Positions 51,023 through 59,303 are shown, counted from the first letter of the stretch. The stretch: DNA of 64,000 nt from JBGMEA01 sp041447245 (GCA_041447245.1 JBGMEA010000006.1:62001-126000); one strand, 5' to 3'. The notes: a model not told the origin generated them from the letters alone. Program-made: numbers and translations.

Positions 51023-52732
51023 ATGGAACATAACGTGTTATGTATCGACTGCGGAACGCAGAGTATCCGCGCGCTCATTTTTGACAGTGACGGAAATTTG
51101 CTGGTAAAATGTAAAAAAGTATTTGAGCCGTATCTTTCGTCCGAGCCGGGACGCTATGAAGCCGAACCGGATATGTTTTATGACGCGATGAAAGAAGTCT
51201 GTCTCGGTGCGCGCGCAATGAATGAAAAGCTCTATGATTCCGTGGAGGCAATTTCCGTCACCACGCAGCGCGACACGGCAATTCTTGTGGATCGGGACGG
51301 CATTCCGATCCGGAACGCGATCATTTGGATGGACGAACGCACCGCGGAAGGGTTCCGCCCTGTCAATCCCGTCTACCGCACGGCGTTTGCCGCAGTGGGA
51401 ATGAAAGCCATCATTGACAAAATCCGCAAGTCCTCCCATATGCACTGGCTGCAGCAGAACGAACCGGAAAACTGGGCGAAGGCGCATAAGTTTCTTTTGC
51501 TTTCCACCTACCTCAACTTTCGCCTGACGGGGGAATACAAAGACAGTGACGCGTCGCTCGTCGGGCATATTCCGTTTAATTACAAAACAAGGAAATGGGA
51601 CAGTCCTCTCGGCGTCAAAGCGCAGATATTCTCCATCAAAAAACACCTGCTTCCGGATGTGGTTCCGTCCTGTACGGTATTGGGGTATCTGAGCAAATCC
51701 GCGGCGCACGAACTCAAACTGCCCGATCGGCTTCCCGTCATTGCCGCGGGCTCCGATAAGGGGTGCGAAACCATCGGCGTCGGCGCGATGAACAATTCCT
51801 ACGGCAGCATTTCGCTCGGTTCTCAGGCGACCATCGAAACCACCAGCGAACGCTACTATGAGCTCGACCCGTTTTTTCCGCCGTTCACCTCGGTCAAACC
51901 GAACGCATATAATCCCGAAGTGACGCTTTATCGCGGCTTTTGGCTTGTGAAATGGTTCGAGGAAGAGTTCGCGAAAGAGGAAATGATTGAAGCGCAGCGC
52001 ACGGGTCGGGACGCGCTAGACATTCTCAACGAACGCCTCAATCAGATTCCGGTCGGCTGCGACGGTCTCATTCTTCAGCCTTTCTGGGGCGAGGAGCTGA
52101 CCCGCCCGGGTGCGAAGGGAAGCATTCTCGGGTTTCGGGATATGCACACCCGCATCCATCTGTACCGCGCCATCATCGAAGGCATCGGCTTTGCGATGAT
52201 CGACGGCATCAAAAAGATCGAGCGTGTTTCGGGACAGCGGCTCGAGAACATTGCCCTTTCGGGAGGCGGCTCTCAGAGCGACGCCGTCTGCCAGATCGCT
52301 GCGGACATCTTCGGCAGAAAAGTCTACCGAGTGCAGACCTATGAAACCAGCGGACTCGGGGCCGCAGTGGCGGCGTTTACCGCGCTCGGTGTTTATCCCT
52401 CCTTTGACGAAACCGTCAAAGCGATGGTGCACCCCACGCAGTTCTTTGAACCCGATCCGCTCAACAGCAGAAAATACGCGCTGATTTATCAGCAGATTTA
52501 TAAAAGCATGTACCAGAAACTCAAACCCGTCTACAAAATGATCGATAAAGTGCTCGGACAGATGAATGCCATGACGGCTTCTTCCGTGCAGAGCGAATCG
52601 CAGACTGCCGCTTCTCCGATTGCGAAACTCACGGAAGAAATGGCGGACGAGACGGAAGAGCTTCTCGGAGAAGAAACAATACAGGAAAGTACGGAGCAAA
52701 CAATTGAATCAACAGAACCTGAAAAAGAATGA
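51023..52732 (+). CDS. FGGY-family carbohydrate kinase (xylulokinase-like)
   Basis: 569 residues from the ATG in TCGGAGGCGCTTC ATG. ATPase-fold signatures: CIDCGTQSIRALIFD (residues 6-20), WMDERTAEG, AAGSDKGCETIGVGA (about 237-251) and ALSGGGSQSDAVCQIAADIF (about 410-429). Phosphorylates a sugar or polyol; which one is unclear. It carries an unusual acidic, Thr/Glu-rich tail after about residue 510 (EEMADETEELLGEET), absent from normal xylulokinases. Its last 29 bases overlap rlmD. No sugar-transport genes are adjacent. Confidence 0.88.
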   Translation: MEHNVLCIDCGTQSIRALIFDSDGNLLVKCKKVFEPYLSSEPGRYEAEPDMFYDAMKEVCLGARAMNEKLYDSVEAISVTTQRDTAILVDRDGIPIRNAIIWMDERTAEGFRPVNPVYRTAFAAVGMKAIIDKIRKSSHMHWLQQNEPENWAKAHKFLLLSTYLNFRLTGEYKDSDASLVGHIPFNYKTRKWDSPLGVKAQIFSIKKHLLPDVVPSCTVLGYLSKSAAHELKLPDRLPVIAAGSDKGCETIGVGAMNNSYGSISLGSQATIETTSERYYELDPFFPPFTSVKPNAYNPEVTLYRGFWLVKWFEEEFAKEEMIEAQRTGRDALDILNERLNQIPVGCDGLILQPFWGEELTRPGAKGSILGFRDMHTRIHLYRAIIEGIGFAMIDGIKKIERVSGQRLENIALSGGGSQSDAVCQIAADIFGRKVYRVQTYETSGLGAAVAAFTALGVYPSFDETVKAMVHPTQFFEPDPLNSRKYALIYQQIYKSMYQKLKPVYKMIDKVLGQMNAMTASSVQSESQTAASPIAKLTEEMADETEELLGEETIQESTEQTIESTEPEKE

Positions 52733-54101
52733 CATCATCACAGTCGAAATCACCGAATCCGCGGGAATGGGGAAAAGCATCGCTTATTTCGGCGGACAGA
52801 AGATTCTGATCGAAGGCGGATACCCCGGGCAGACAGCCGAGATCCGCATCAAGAAAATGAAACCGATCCGTTGGGAAGCGACGTTCGAACAAATGATAAC
52901 GCCCGCGCCGCAGCAGACCGAACCGCTCTGCGCTGATTTTGCGTGCTGCGGAGGCTGTCGGTTTCAGGATATTACCTACGAAACACAGCTGGGCATGAAA
53001 GAAATCTATGTGCGCGAACTGTTCCGAAAAGCGCGGATTCCTTACGGAACCTTTGAGGACATTCTCCCATCTCCGCTTGTGTGGCACTACCGCAACAAAA
53101 TGGAGTTTTCGTTCGGAGACGAAATCAAAGACGGCGCGCTGACGCTCGGCATGCATGAAAAAGGGAGGCATCACAACATCCTCTCTCTGCGGGAATGCAT
53201 GATTTCTCCCGATGACTTCAACACCGTGCGCTCCGCCTGCCAAGGCTATTTCCGCGATCTCGGGGAAACGTATTTCAACACATACAAAAAAAGCGGATTT
53301 CTGCGCCATCTCGTGCTCAGACAATCGTTTTCCGGCAACGAAATTCTCATCAACCTCGTGACGACGGGAGAAAAAAATCTCGACGCGGACGCGTTTGCGG
53401 ATATGATTCTTGCCCTGCCTCTGCATTCGAAGGTTGCGGGCATTCTGCACACCATCAGCAATGCGCAGTCCGACGCGGTCAAACCCGAATCGGTTCGTCT
53501 GCTGCACGGCGAAGATTTCCTGACGGAATCCTTATGCGGGCTCGACTTCCGCATCTCACCGTTTTCTTTTTTCCAGACGAATTCCAAAGGCGCGGAAGTG
53601 CTTTACAACAAAGTGCGGGAGTATGCGGGGAATGTTTCGGACAAGACGATCTTCGATCTGTACTGCGGCACGGGCACCATCGCGCAGGTGATGGCACACG
53701 GCGCGCGTGAAGTGATTGGCATCGAGATTGTGGAGGAAGCGATCAAAGCGGCGAAACACAATGCGCATCTGAACCGCATCGAAAACTGCACGTTCATCTG
53801 CGGGGATGTGCTGGAGAAAGTGGATGAGCTGAAAGGCACTGCGGACATTGTCATTCTCGATCCGCCGCGCGCGGGCATTCATCCGAAAGCCATTGACAAG
53901 ATCATTGCGTTTGCGCCCGAGACGTTCGTCTATGTGAGCTGCAAGGCGACGTCGCTGATCAACGACCTGCCGAAATTCCTTGAGGCGGGGTACGAAGTGG
54001 TTTCGGTTTGCCCTGTCGATATGTTTCCGCATACGGAGCACGTCGAGACGTGCGTACTTTTGTCCCACAAAAACCCACAAACATCTCCACCGTCTTTATA
54101 A
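52704..54101 (+). CDS. rlmD: 23S rRNA (uracil-C5)-methyltransferase RlmD/RumA family, 3' end altered by an integrated element
   Basis: 465 residues from a TTG start inside the kinase gene (CGGAGCAAACA TTG spacing). TRAM domain about 8-66; 4Fe-4S cysteines C76, C82, C85 (CADFACCGGC) with a fourth near RECMI; SAM site FDLYCGTGTIAQVMAHGARE; motif DPPRAGIHPKAID; catalytic Cys in FVYVSCKATSL. Family similarity runs through MFPHTEHVETCVLLS, after which the last ten residues (to PSL) come from a recombined element end. It methylates a uridine of 23S rRNA. The change is limited to the terminal residues, so the enzyme is probably still active. Confidence 0.9.
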   Translation: MNQQNLKKNDIITVEITESAGMGKSIAYFGGQKILIEGGYPGQTAEIRIKKMKPIRWEATFEQMITPAPQQTEPLCADFACCGGCRFQDITYETQLGMKEIYVRELFRKARIPYGTFEDILPSPLVWHYRNKMEFSFGDEIKDGALTLGMHEKGRHHNILSLRECMISPDDFNTVRSACQGYFRDLGETYFNTYKKSGFLRHLVLRQSFSGNEILINLVTTGEKNLDADAFADMILALPLHSKVAGILHTISNAQSDAVKPESVRLLHGEDFLTESLCGLDFRISPFSFFQTNSKGAEVLYNKVREYAGNVSDKTIFDLYCGTGTIAQVMAHGAREVIGIEIVEEAIKAAKHNAHLNRIENCTFICGDVLEKVDELKGTADIVILDPPRAGIHPKAIDKIIAFAPETFVYVSCKATSLINDLPKFLEAGYEVVSVCPVDMFPHTEHVETCVLLSHKNPQTSPPSL

Positions 54102-55687
54102 ACAGGAAAATTGAATAAAATAGACTTCAAAGGCAATTCAGCCTCGTCACATGGAAAAATCTCTATTTCTTTGATTAGAGAAGAAATTAGAGATTTTTTC
54201 TCTTCATCGCTGATTTTATCATACACTTTATCGAAGTTTGCCAGCAGGGTGTAGATGTTTTCCAGTGTGATGGCATCTTGCTCCACGGCTTTGCGGCGCA
54301 GCTTAACGTCCTCAATTTTTTCTTCCAGTTCTACGATGATGTCATATAATCCATCAAGCCGGAGGGTCATATCATGGAGCTTACGTTCCCTAAAACGAGT
54401 GTCTTCCGGTAGGCTGTCAATTTCATTTTCAAGACGGGTTTTATTAAGTTCGACCTCACGTAGCTTGGATTCATAATTGCTCAGTTCTCTGTTTAAGGTG
54501 GAAGTGTCAATTTCCTTGCCTATCCTTGATTTGATTTCGGTTGCAAAATCCTGATTTTTAATCAGTTCTCTGATTGCCTCAATGACAAGCGGTTCAATGT
54601 CGGTTTTTTTTAGCATAGCCTTATAGTCACAGCTTTTTCCCCGCGCTGTACGAGCTTTACTGCACACATAATAGTAAATTTCCTTATATGTACCGTCCTT
54701 GTTTGTCCAAGCATGTTTGTTGGTGTACATTGGGCCACCGCATTTCGGGCATTTTAAAATGCCGCTTAATAAGTGCGCCCTGTCCCGGCCAATTTTAGAT
54801 GGGGATTTTATGCCTGTTATTTCTCGCTTTTCATGTGCCTGGTTCCATAGTTCCTCACATATAATAGCATCGTGTTGACCATCTGCGATAATGTATTCAT
54901 CTTGATTTACTTGGCGGTATTCATTTTTCGTGCCTTTGACCTTTTCTCTCGTTCGTCTGCCAAAGGCGATCTTTCCAGAGTACACAGGATTGTCGATTAT
55001 CATTCTGACAAAATGCGTACTCCATTGGGCGAGAGTACCATTGGCACGTTTGATTTTTTGGATACCCTGCAAATTAAGATAATTGGCAATTTTATAAAAC
55101 CCCATATTACCATTCACATATTTGTCAAAGATGATGCGTACCGCTTCGGCTTCATCTTCTTGGATATAGAGCTGCTTGTCTTTGAGGTAGTAACCATAGG
55201 GAGCAAACCCGCCGTTCCAACCACCTTGACGGGCTTTCTCTTTTCTCCCGTTCATCGTCTGCTCTATGATATTTTCACGCTCTATTTCAGCAACAGCAGA
55301 CAACACGGAGATTAAAAGTTTACCGCTTGTTTGCGAGGAATCAATACCTTCTTCAATGCAGATTAAGTTTACACCAAAGGATTGAACGAGTTCCAAGGAG
55401 TTCAAAATGTCGGCTGCGTTTCTGCCAAAGCGGGAGAGCTTATAGACTAAAATATAGTCAATATCCAAGCCATTTTCAATATCACAGAGCATTTGCTTAA
55501 AAGCGGGTCTTCCCTCAATGGATTTGCCGGATTTACCAGCATCTTCGTAAATGTCTACGATCTCCATTTCTTCTCTGTCCGCAAAACGCTTTAAGCTGTT
55601 TTTTTGCCCGTCCAAGCTGAATCCATCAACCTGCATTTCGGTACTAACGCGAGGATAAAGCACACATTTTTTTCCACTCCTATTCAT
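53930..55687 (-). CDS. Large serine recombinase (integrase of the element)
   Basis: 585 residues from the ATG behind TGGAGGTATGGCT. Resolvase domain 5-150 with nucleophile Ser15 (YPRVSTEMQVDGFSLDGQ) and LVYKLSRFGRNAADI; recombinase domain to about 275 (PYGYYL...IIDNPVYSGKIAFGRRTR); zinc ribbon CPKCGGPMYTNK with later CxxxxxCDYK; coiled coil about 400-500. The final 60 residues from about KSTHV onward read antisense through the rlmD 3' end, so the real C-terminus before integration was different. It is antisense to and overlaps rlmD by 172 bases. This is the integrase of a mobile element whose left end is the rlmD junction. Confidence 0.9.
   Translation of the reverse strand: MNRSGKKCVLYPRVSTEMQVDGFSLDGQKNSLKRFADREEMEIVDIYEDAGKSGKSIEGRPAFKQMLCDIENGLDIDYILVYKLSRFGRNAADILNSLELVQSFGVNLICIEEGIDSSQTSGKLLISVLSAVAEIERENIIEQTMNGRKEKARQGGWNGGFAPYGYYLKDKQLYIQEDEAEAVRIIFDKYVNGNMGFYKIANYLNLQGIQKIKRANGTLAQWSTHFVRMIIDNPVYSGKIAFGRRTREKVKGTKNEYRQVNQDEYIIADGQHDAIICEELWNQAHEKREITGIKSPSKIGRDRAHLLSGILKCPKCGGPMYTNKHAWTNKDGTYKEIYYYVCSKARTARGKSCDYKAMLKKTDIEPLVIEAIRELIKNQDFATEIKSRIGKEIDTSTLNRELSNYESKLREVELNKTRLENEIDSLPEDTRFRERKLHDMTLRLDGLYDIIVELEEKIEDVKLRRKAVEQDAITLENIYTLLANFDKVYDKISDEEKKSLISSLIKEIEIFPCDEAELPLKSILFNFPVYKDGGDVCGFLWDKSTHVSTCSVCGNISTGQTETTSYPASRNFGRSLISDVALQLT
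54040..54110. mobile_element. Left attachment junction of the element in rlmD
   Basis: Sequence like the rlmD family ends close to GTACTTTTGTCCCACAAA (about 54053-54070), and recombinase family similarity (FNFPVYKDGG, then LWDK) begins just there in the opposite direction. The cross-over core should lie in these bases; its exact size cannot be read without the empty site. Confidence 0.65.
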
Positions 55688-55721
55688 AGCCATACCTCCA
55701 ATAAATTATTGGAAAACATCT

Positions 55722-55883
55722 TTACTTGGCGCGATTTATTTCAGCTAAAACTTCTGCACCATGCTTTTCGATAATCTGCGAAAGTACATTTATAAAATCC
55801 TGATATGCCTTCGTCATTGCATATTTTTCATTAGGTGTAGTAGTCTTAGCTGTATTCTCAGATATGCCTTGGATATTTTCCAT
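55722..55883 (-). CDS. Small element protein, 53 residues
   Basis: Starts at ATG 55883 after GGAGGTGATTGCGA and ends 34 bases before the recombinase start. Sequence begins MENIQGISENTAKTTTPNEK and continues to a helical part, YQDFINVLSQIIEKHGAEVL. Likely co-transcribed with the recombinase. Small helical proteins at this place are common in clostridial integrative elements; a role as recombinase accessory or directionality factor is conceivable but unproven. Confidence 0.65.
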   Translation of the reverse strand: MENIQGISENTAKTTTPNEKYAMTKAYQDFINVLSQIIEKHGAEVLAEINRAK

Positions 55884-55960
55884 TCGCAATCACCTCCAAG
55901 TGTATTGCTTATATAAATTATAAGCAGTTATTTTCTTTATGAAAAGTTTGTCGCATTTGC

Positions 55961-55987
55961 CATACCCCCCAACAAGAGGGGGGTATG
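55961..55987. repeat. Perfect C/G-rich inverted repeat
   Basis: CATACCCCCC (55961-55970) and GGGGGGTATG (55978-55987) with a seven-base loop. A second C-run (about 56193-56198) follows downstream. It may be an RNA hairpin or a recognition site (for example for a relaxase or replication protein). Confidence 0.5.
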
Positions 55988-56555
55988 GTGAGCTGCCATT
56001 AGCTTGGTATCACAGCCTTGAAACCGCTTGTACAGTATGTTTTGGAAAAGGAGCTGCGCTCATCGGTTTGCCACCCGCTGCCGAACTCCTTTCAAAGCTC
56101 ATTTTCACCGGCACCATAGGAATAGGCTGACCTTGTAAAACACAAAAGTCAGCCCATGATCTCTGATGCCGATGTTCTGCCGTATTTGCCACGCCCCCCG
56201 ACAAAGGGATATCTCAGGCTGCGGCCAGCTTTGCCGCATCATAGCTCCGCATGTACCGCCGTTTGCCAGACAAGCGTATACCGCAGAGGCTCCCCCCAAG
56301 TCTATAGGGGGCCGTGAGGAAGTATCATTATCTCCCGCGTGTGTCATCGCGCCCGGTTTGCCACAGCCGGGGTTAAGGGTTCCGTTGGTCGCTCGGGCTT
56401 ATAGCCGTCGTTGCGTCGGCCCTTTTTCGCTTGCCTTTTACAGCCACGCAGGGAATGTACCTGAAACACCGTATATGAAATTTTCAAGGTTCATTTAAGC
56501 GGGAAGCATGTCCCCTCATTAGCCGTGAGAATTTCAGAGCAAAAGTTGCGCTCTG
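55988..56555. other. Long GC-rich stretch without a convincing gene
   Basis: About 570 bases, clearly more GC-rich than the rest of the element. Short open frames exist on both strands but none has a ribosome site or a recognisable domain. Repeated C-runs next to GGG/CCC pairs (for example CTCCCCCC with GGGGGCC near 56286-56312) suggest secondary structure. Possible contents are a noncoding RNA or a transfer origin; I cannot tell. Confidence 0.4.
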
Positions 56556-57062
56556 TTAAAGCACTTTTTTTAGAAATGTTTCAATGCGGGTTAATGCCGC
56601 CTGGATAGAGCGCGTTATCTGACTTTTGTTGACACCCTCGGCCTTGGCTATCGCCCCTTTGCTCATACCAAGAAAGTAATGGGCATAGATGCGTTTAGCC
56701 TGCTTGTCCGGCAGACTGGCGATTGCGGCATAAAGCTGTTCATATGTAACCTTGCGTTCGTATATTTCGCAGGGGGATACAGAGACGAACAATGCGTCAT
56801 GCTCAATACCATCGCCTCGGTCAAGAGAGTAATGAGCCTTATTCCAGTATCTGCGGCGCTGATACGTAGCTTCATAACGCGCGTCGGCCAAGAGCATAGC
56901 GATGAAGTTTTTCACATTCCGATAACTGTTCCGATATTCGGCGCAAACATTGTCATGCCCAATAGCTGCGATCAGAGAATTGGCGTCAGTAACTTCAACA
57001 TTGTGTGGATAGAAGCAGTTGCCGGGATTGCCGATTAAATCGTCGTGATATAGCGTGAACAT
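56556..57062 (-). CDS. Sigma-70 region-4-like protein of the element
   Basis: 168 residues. The N-terminal 60 residues have no known domain (MFTLYHDDLIGNPGNCFYPH). The C-terminal 60 read YEQLYAAIASLPDKQAKRIY, FLGMSKGAIAKAEGVNKSQI, a sigma region-4 HTH, ending in a basic helix. Such proteins are standard in clostridial integrative and conjugative elements, where they are thought to control element genes. It is preceded by a 35-codon gene whose stop overlaps its ATG. Confidence 0.8.
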   Translation of the reverse strand: MFTLYHDDLIGNPGNCFYPHNVEVTDANSLIAAIGHDNVCAEYRNSYRNVKNFIAMLLADARYEATYQRRRYWNKAHYSLDRGDGIEHDALFVSVSPCEIYERKVTYEQLYAAIASLPDKQAKRIYAHYFLGMSKGAIAKAEGVNKSQITRSIQAALTRIETFLKKVL

Positions 57063-57169
57063 CAGTCGTTCAACTCCGTTGCGCCATCCTTCATCACCTT
57101 GGTAATGAATTTGAATACAGTGACAATTGTTTCAAGCTCGCAGTCACTACAGAGAAAACCTCTATGCAT
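57062..57169 (-). CDS. Conserved-looking 35-residue element protein
   Basis: Reads MHRGFLCSDCELETIVTVFK followed by FITKVMKDGATELND. It contains a CxxC and a hydrophobic-polar helix. Its TGA overlaps the ATG of the sigma-like gene (TGATG), a strong sign of coupled translation. I recall similar tiny proteins in front of sigma-like genes of clostridial elements, but their role is unknown. The ribosome site is weak. Confidence 0.6.
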   Translation of the reverse strand: MHRGFLCSDCELETIVTVFKFITKVMKDGATELND

Positions 57170-57304
57170 CTATGCCATCTATGTCATACGATCCGATTAG
57201 ATGTGCTTCAATGTCAGTGCCTCCAGCATTCTCGATGTCTCGATAGTAGTTGTCGTAGTTGGTCTTGTTGTTAACGTAAATTTAACTCCTTTCAGATTTG
57301 CATG

Positions 57305-57402
57305 AAATCCGCAGAGCCAATCAATCTGAAAAAACAGAAAACGGCCGGGCTAGTCCTCTGGTATGAGAACTAATCCTGGCCGTCGCACAGCTCTGCGGAT
57401 TT
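57305..57402. ncRNA. Nested inverted repeats, possible structured RNA or attenuator
   Basis: Outer arms AAATCCGCAGAG (57305-57316) and CTCTGCGGATTT (57391-57402) are exact complements. Inside them ACGGCCGGGCTAGT (57341-57354) pairs imperfectly with ACTAATCCTGGCCGT (57369-57383). On the minus strand the inner hairpin is followed by TTTTCTGTTTTTTC. The arrangement resembles a terminator/attenuator or small antisense RNA in front of the sigma-like unit. Confidence 0.5.
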
Positions 57403-57423
57403 TATGTTCAGTTGTTTACGCTG

Positions 57424-57615
57424 TTACGCTGCACAGCGGTAACTCTCCACATGGAAAGTATTCTTGTTGATGCGCGTGACTGTTGTTAAAGTGCCCTCTA
57501 GCTCGATTACAAATTTCTCACCTATGGGGAGCTTGGTGTGAGTCTTATGCTCCTTATATAGGTTTCGATAAGGCCTGTAGTTGCATCTCCTTTGCAGGCA
57601 GTGCGACCGATGCAA
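57424..57615 (-). CDS. Possible small element protein
   Basis: 63 codons from a TTG (GGAG lies about 11 bases upstream). The first 25 residues are basic and unremarkable, but the C-terminal part KLPIGEKFVIELEGTLTTV followed by TRINKNTFHVESYRCAA looks like genuine protein sequence. The true start may be further in. Orientation matches the neighbouring element genes. No family recognised. Confidence 0.4.
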   Translation of the reverse strand: MHRSHCLQRRCNYRPYRNLYKEHKTHTKLPIGEKFVIELEGTLTTVTRINKNTFHVESYRCAA

Positions 57616-57928
57616 TCACTGAGTATCTCCACAAGACGTTCTCCTTTCGCTTATATTTACAAGCAACACCTCCAATCCGTTGATAATAAGCTTGTTCGCT
57701 TAATCACTACAATATGGGTAAAAAATTTGGGAATCCATATTAGTACTTCCTTGTATTGAACAAGCGCGTTCACTAATTTCTAACACTAATATACACAGAC
57801 GCTAGCCCTCTGTGAATAGAGTAAATATATAATTTTTCCGAGAAGCTCTTCGGAAAACCTTCGGGAAGGGCGGATGCCGATAATTCGTGTTAGCAAATTA
57901 TATTTCTACAATTTCAGACAAAATATTG

Positions 57929-57974
57929 TATAATACGCATATTTGCGTTATACTATATTTTAAGTTTATAGTAT
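57929..57974 (+). promoter_or_regulatory. Promoter region of the Cro/CI gene with dyad operator
   Basis: TATAAT at 57929-57934; ATACTATA (57950-57957) and TATAGTAT (57967-57974) are exact complements with a 9-base spacer, 37 bases before the regulator start. A smaller ACGCA/TGCGT pair lies at 57935-57948. Autoregulation by the following HTH protein is the obvious inference. The rest of 57616-57928 contains no recognisable gene. Confidence 0.5.
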
Positions 57975-58010
57975 AAGATTCACATTGCAAGCGAAAGCGA
58001 GGTACAAAGT

Positions 58011-58226
58011 ATGACAGTGAGCTATAAAAAACTTTGGAAGCTCCTAATTGATAAAAATATGAAAAAGAAAGACCTCAGGACGGTAACCGGTATTAGTACG
58101 ACGACTCTCGCCAAGTTAGGGAAAGACGAAAATGTCAGCACCGATATTCTTGCTAAAATATGCAGAGCCTTGGAATGTGACGTTGGCGACATCATGGAAA
58201 TGGTGAATGATAAAAGCGACAGTTAA
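58011..58226 (+). CDS. Cro/CI-type helix-turn-helix regulator
   Basis: 71 residues: SYKKLWKLLIDKNMKKKDLR, TVTGISTTTLAKLGKDENVS, ILAKICRALECDVGDIMEMV. This is the small XRE/HTH_26 regulator usual in plasmids and integrative elements. It has no extra domain. GCGAGGTACAAAGT ATG start. Probably controls the element's own genes; convergent/divergent layout with the small minus-strand genes fits a lysogeny-like switch. Confidence 0.85.
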   Translation: MTVSYKKLWKLLIDKNMKKKDLRTVTGISTTTLAKLGKDENVSTDILAKICRALECDVGDIMEMVNDKSDS

Positions 58227-58263
58227 TAGTTGTTATTAAAATACAGGTTAGGAGATTTATATA

Positions 58264-58474
58264 ATGAATCAAGCTACTTACAATTCTTTAGAAGCATTTA
58301 TATTGGGCAATGCCAATGATTGTCTTGTGGACGTTTACGATGTTGGATGCCCAGAATGCCCGTGATGAAAGCGACCGAGCCGTCTTTGAAGCGATTTTGA
58401 AAACCATGTCGAGTGACATGGAGTTATATACTGCATTCCAGGATGAAATCAGTGACTACGAGTGGTCAGGTTAG
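58264..58474 (+). pseudogene. Probable frame-shifted small gene
   Basis: Two overlapping short frames follow each other: 58264-58365 (33 codons, MNQATYNSLEAFILGNANDC, ending with GCPECP) and 58340-58474 (44 codons, MLDAQNARDESDRAVFEAIL and so on to DYEWSG). Both have protein-like composition, and a ribosome site (TTAGGAGATTTATATA) precedes only the first. One base shift would join them into a 70-residue protein. I do not know its family. Otherwise 58227-58568 holds no gene. Confidence 0.4.
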
Positions 58475-58568
58475 ATGTCAGGGGGTTCGTGAGCCGCCGA
58501 TTTGGATGTATTCAAAACGCAGGCTATTCCTAATGGGATGAATGATAAGTGAAAGGCAGGTAATTGTA

Positions 58569-58901
58569 ATGAAAGTAGGAATCATCAGATGCATGCAGAC
58601 AGAGGATTATTGTCCCGGAACGACAGATTTCAAGTTTATCAAAGAAAAGAAGGGCGCCTTTGAGGACGTTGAAGAAGATATTGAGATCATAGGTTTCATC
58701 AACTGCGGAGGGTGTCCTGGCAAAAAAGCGGTTTTACGTGCGAGGGAACTTGTGAAAAGAGGTGCCGACACAATCGTTTTTGCCTCTTGCATTCAGCGCG
58801 GCAATCCTATTGGTTACCCCTGTCCTTTTGCCAAAAAGATGAAAGAACTGATACAAAAGGATTTGCCGGATCATATAAAGTACTTGGATTATACACATTA
58901 A
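58569..58901 (+). CDS. CGGC-domain protein
   Basis: 110 residues starting MKVGIIRCMQTEDYCPGTTD, from the ATG behind AGGCAGGTAATTGTA. The CGGC domain is recognised by C8, C15, then GFINCGGCPGKKAVLRA, ADTIVFASCIQRG and GYPCPFAKKM: seven cysteines in a pattern thought to bind metal or an Fe-S centre. These small proteins occur in strict anaerobes near redox genes. It precedes the cupin-hemerythrin-rubredoxin-hcp operon but a promoter lies between. Confidence 0.85.
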   Translation: MKVGIIRCMQTEDYCPGTTDFKFIKEKKGAFEDVEEDIEIIGFINCGGCPGKKAVLRARELVKRGADTIVFASCIQRGNPIGYPCPFAKKMKELIQKDLPDHIKYLDYTH

Positions 58902-58917
58902 TTGTGCACAACAATTT

Positions 58918-58933
58918 TGTTGCAATTACAACA
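58918..58933. promoter_or_regulatory. Candidate Crp/Fnr-family (HcpR-like) operator of the hcp operon
   Basis: TGTTGCAATTACAACA, with arms TGTT and AACA. Its centre (58925.5) is about 41-42 bases upstream of the start predicted from the TATAAT at 58956-58961, the class II activator position. A second palindrome, TTGTGCACAA, lies at 58902-58911. The same TGTT-N8-AACA pattern is found at 63784-63799. Confidence 0.65.
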
Positions 58934-58955
58934 TATGAGTTTTGTTACTGCATGG

Positions 58956-58961
58956 TATAAT
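58956..58961 (+). promoter_or_regulatory. -10 box of the cupin-hemerythrin-rubredoxin-hcp operon
   Basis: TATAAT, 28 bases before the cupin start. No TTGACA-like -35 exists at the right distance, consistent with dependence on an activator. Confidence 0.65.
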
Positions 58962-58988
58962 TAACATAAAAATGAGGAGGAGTAATTT

Positions 58989-59303
58989 ATGGTCGAACAG
59001 ATATTTAGTCTGTCAAGAGGTAATGAAAAGGCAGTCGAGAAAGTTATTTTTGATGAGAACCTACACTATCTACACATGGTGTTTAACAAAACAGAGGGCT
59101 TACCGGAACACTTTTCCAACTCGAACGTGTATATGACTGTTGTTCGCGGAAAGCTTTCTATAGGCTTGAATGATCAGGAGATACATGAATATGAAGCCGG
59201 TACTCTGCTAAAAATCCCGTTTCAAACAAAAATGAATGTTAAAAACCTGAATGAGGAAACATTGGAGCTAATCGTCGTAAAGGCACCTGCTCCGAAAGTC
59301 TGA
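58989..59303 (+). CDS. Cupin-domain protein
   Basis: 104 residues, single cupin barrel. Metal-site region HYLHMVFNKTEGLPEHFSNS (residues 21-40) and a late strand GTLLKIPFQTKMNV; the second cupin motif lacks the usual His, so metal binding may differ. Strong start GAGGAGGAGTAATTT ATG. First gene of an operon with hemerythrin, rubredoxin and Hcp; a sensor or small-molecule-binding role in redox stress is likely but not proven. Confidence 0.8.
   Translation: MVEQIFSLSRGNEKAVEKVIFDENLHYLHMVFNKTEGLPEHFSNSNVYMTVVRGKLSIGLNDQEIHEYEAGTLLKIPFQTKMNVKNLNEETLELIVVKAPAPKV

Noticed and set aside
56166..56498. 110-codon plus-strand frame in the GC-rich element block
   Set aside because: Pro/Arg-rich, no ribosome site, no domain; left as noncoding, with the caveat that similar frames are sometimes annotated in related elements.
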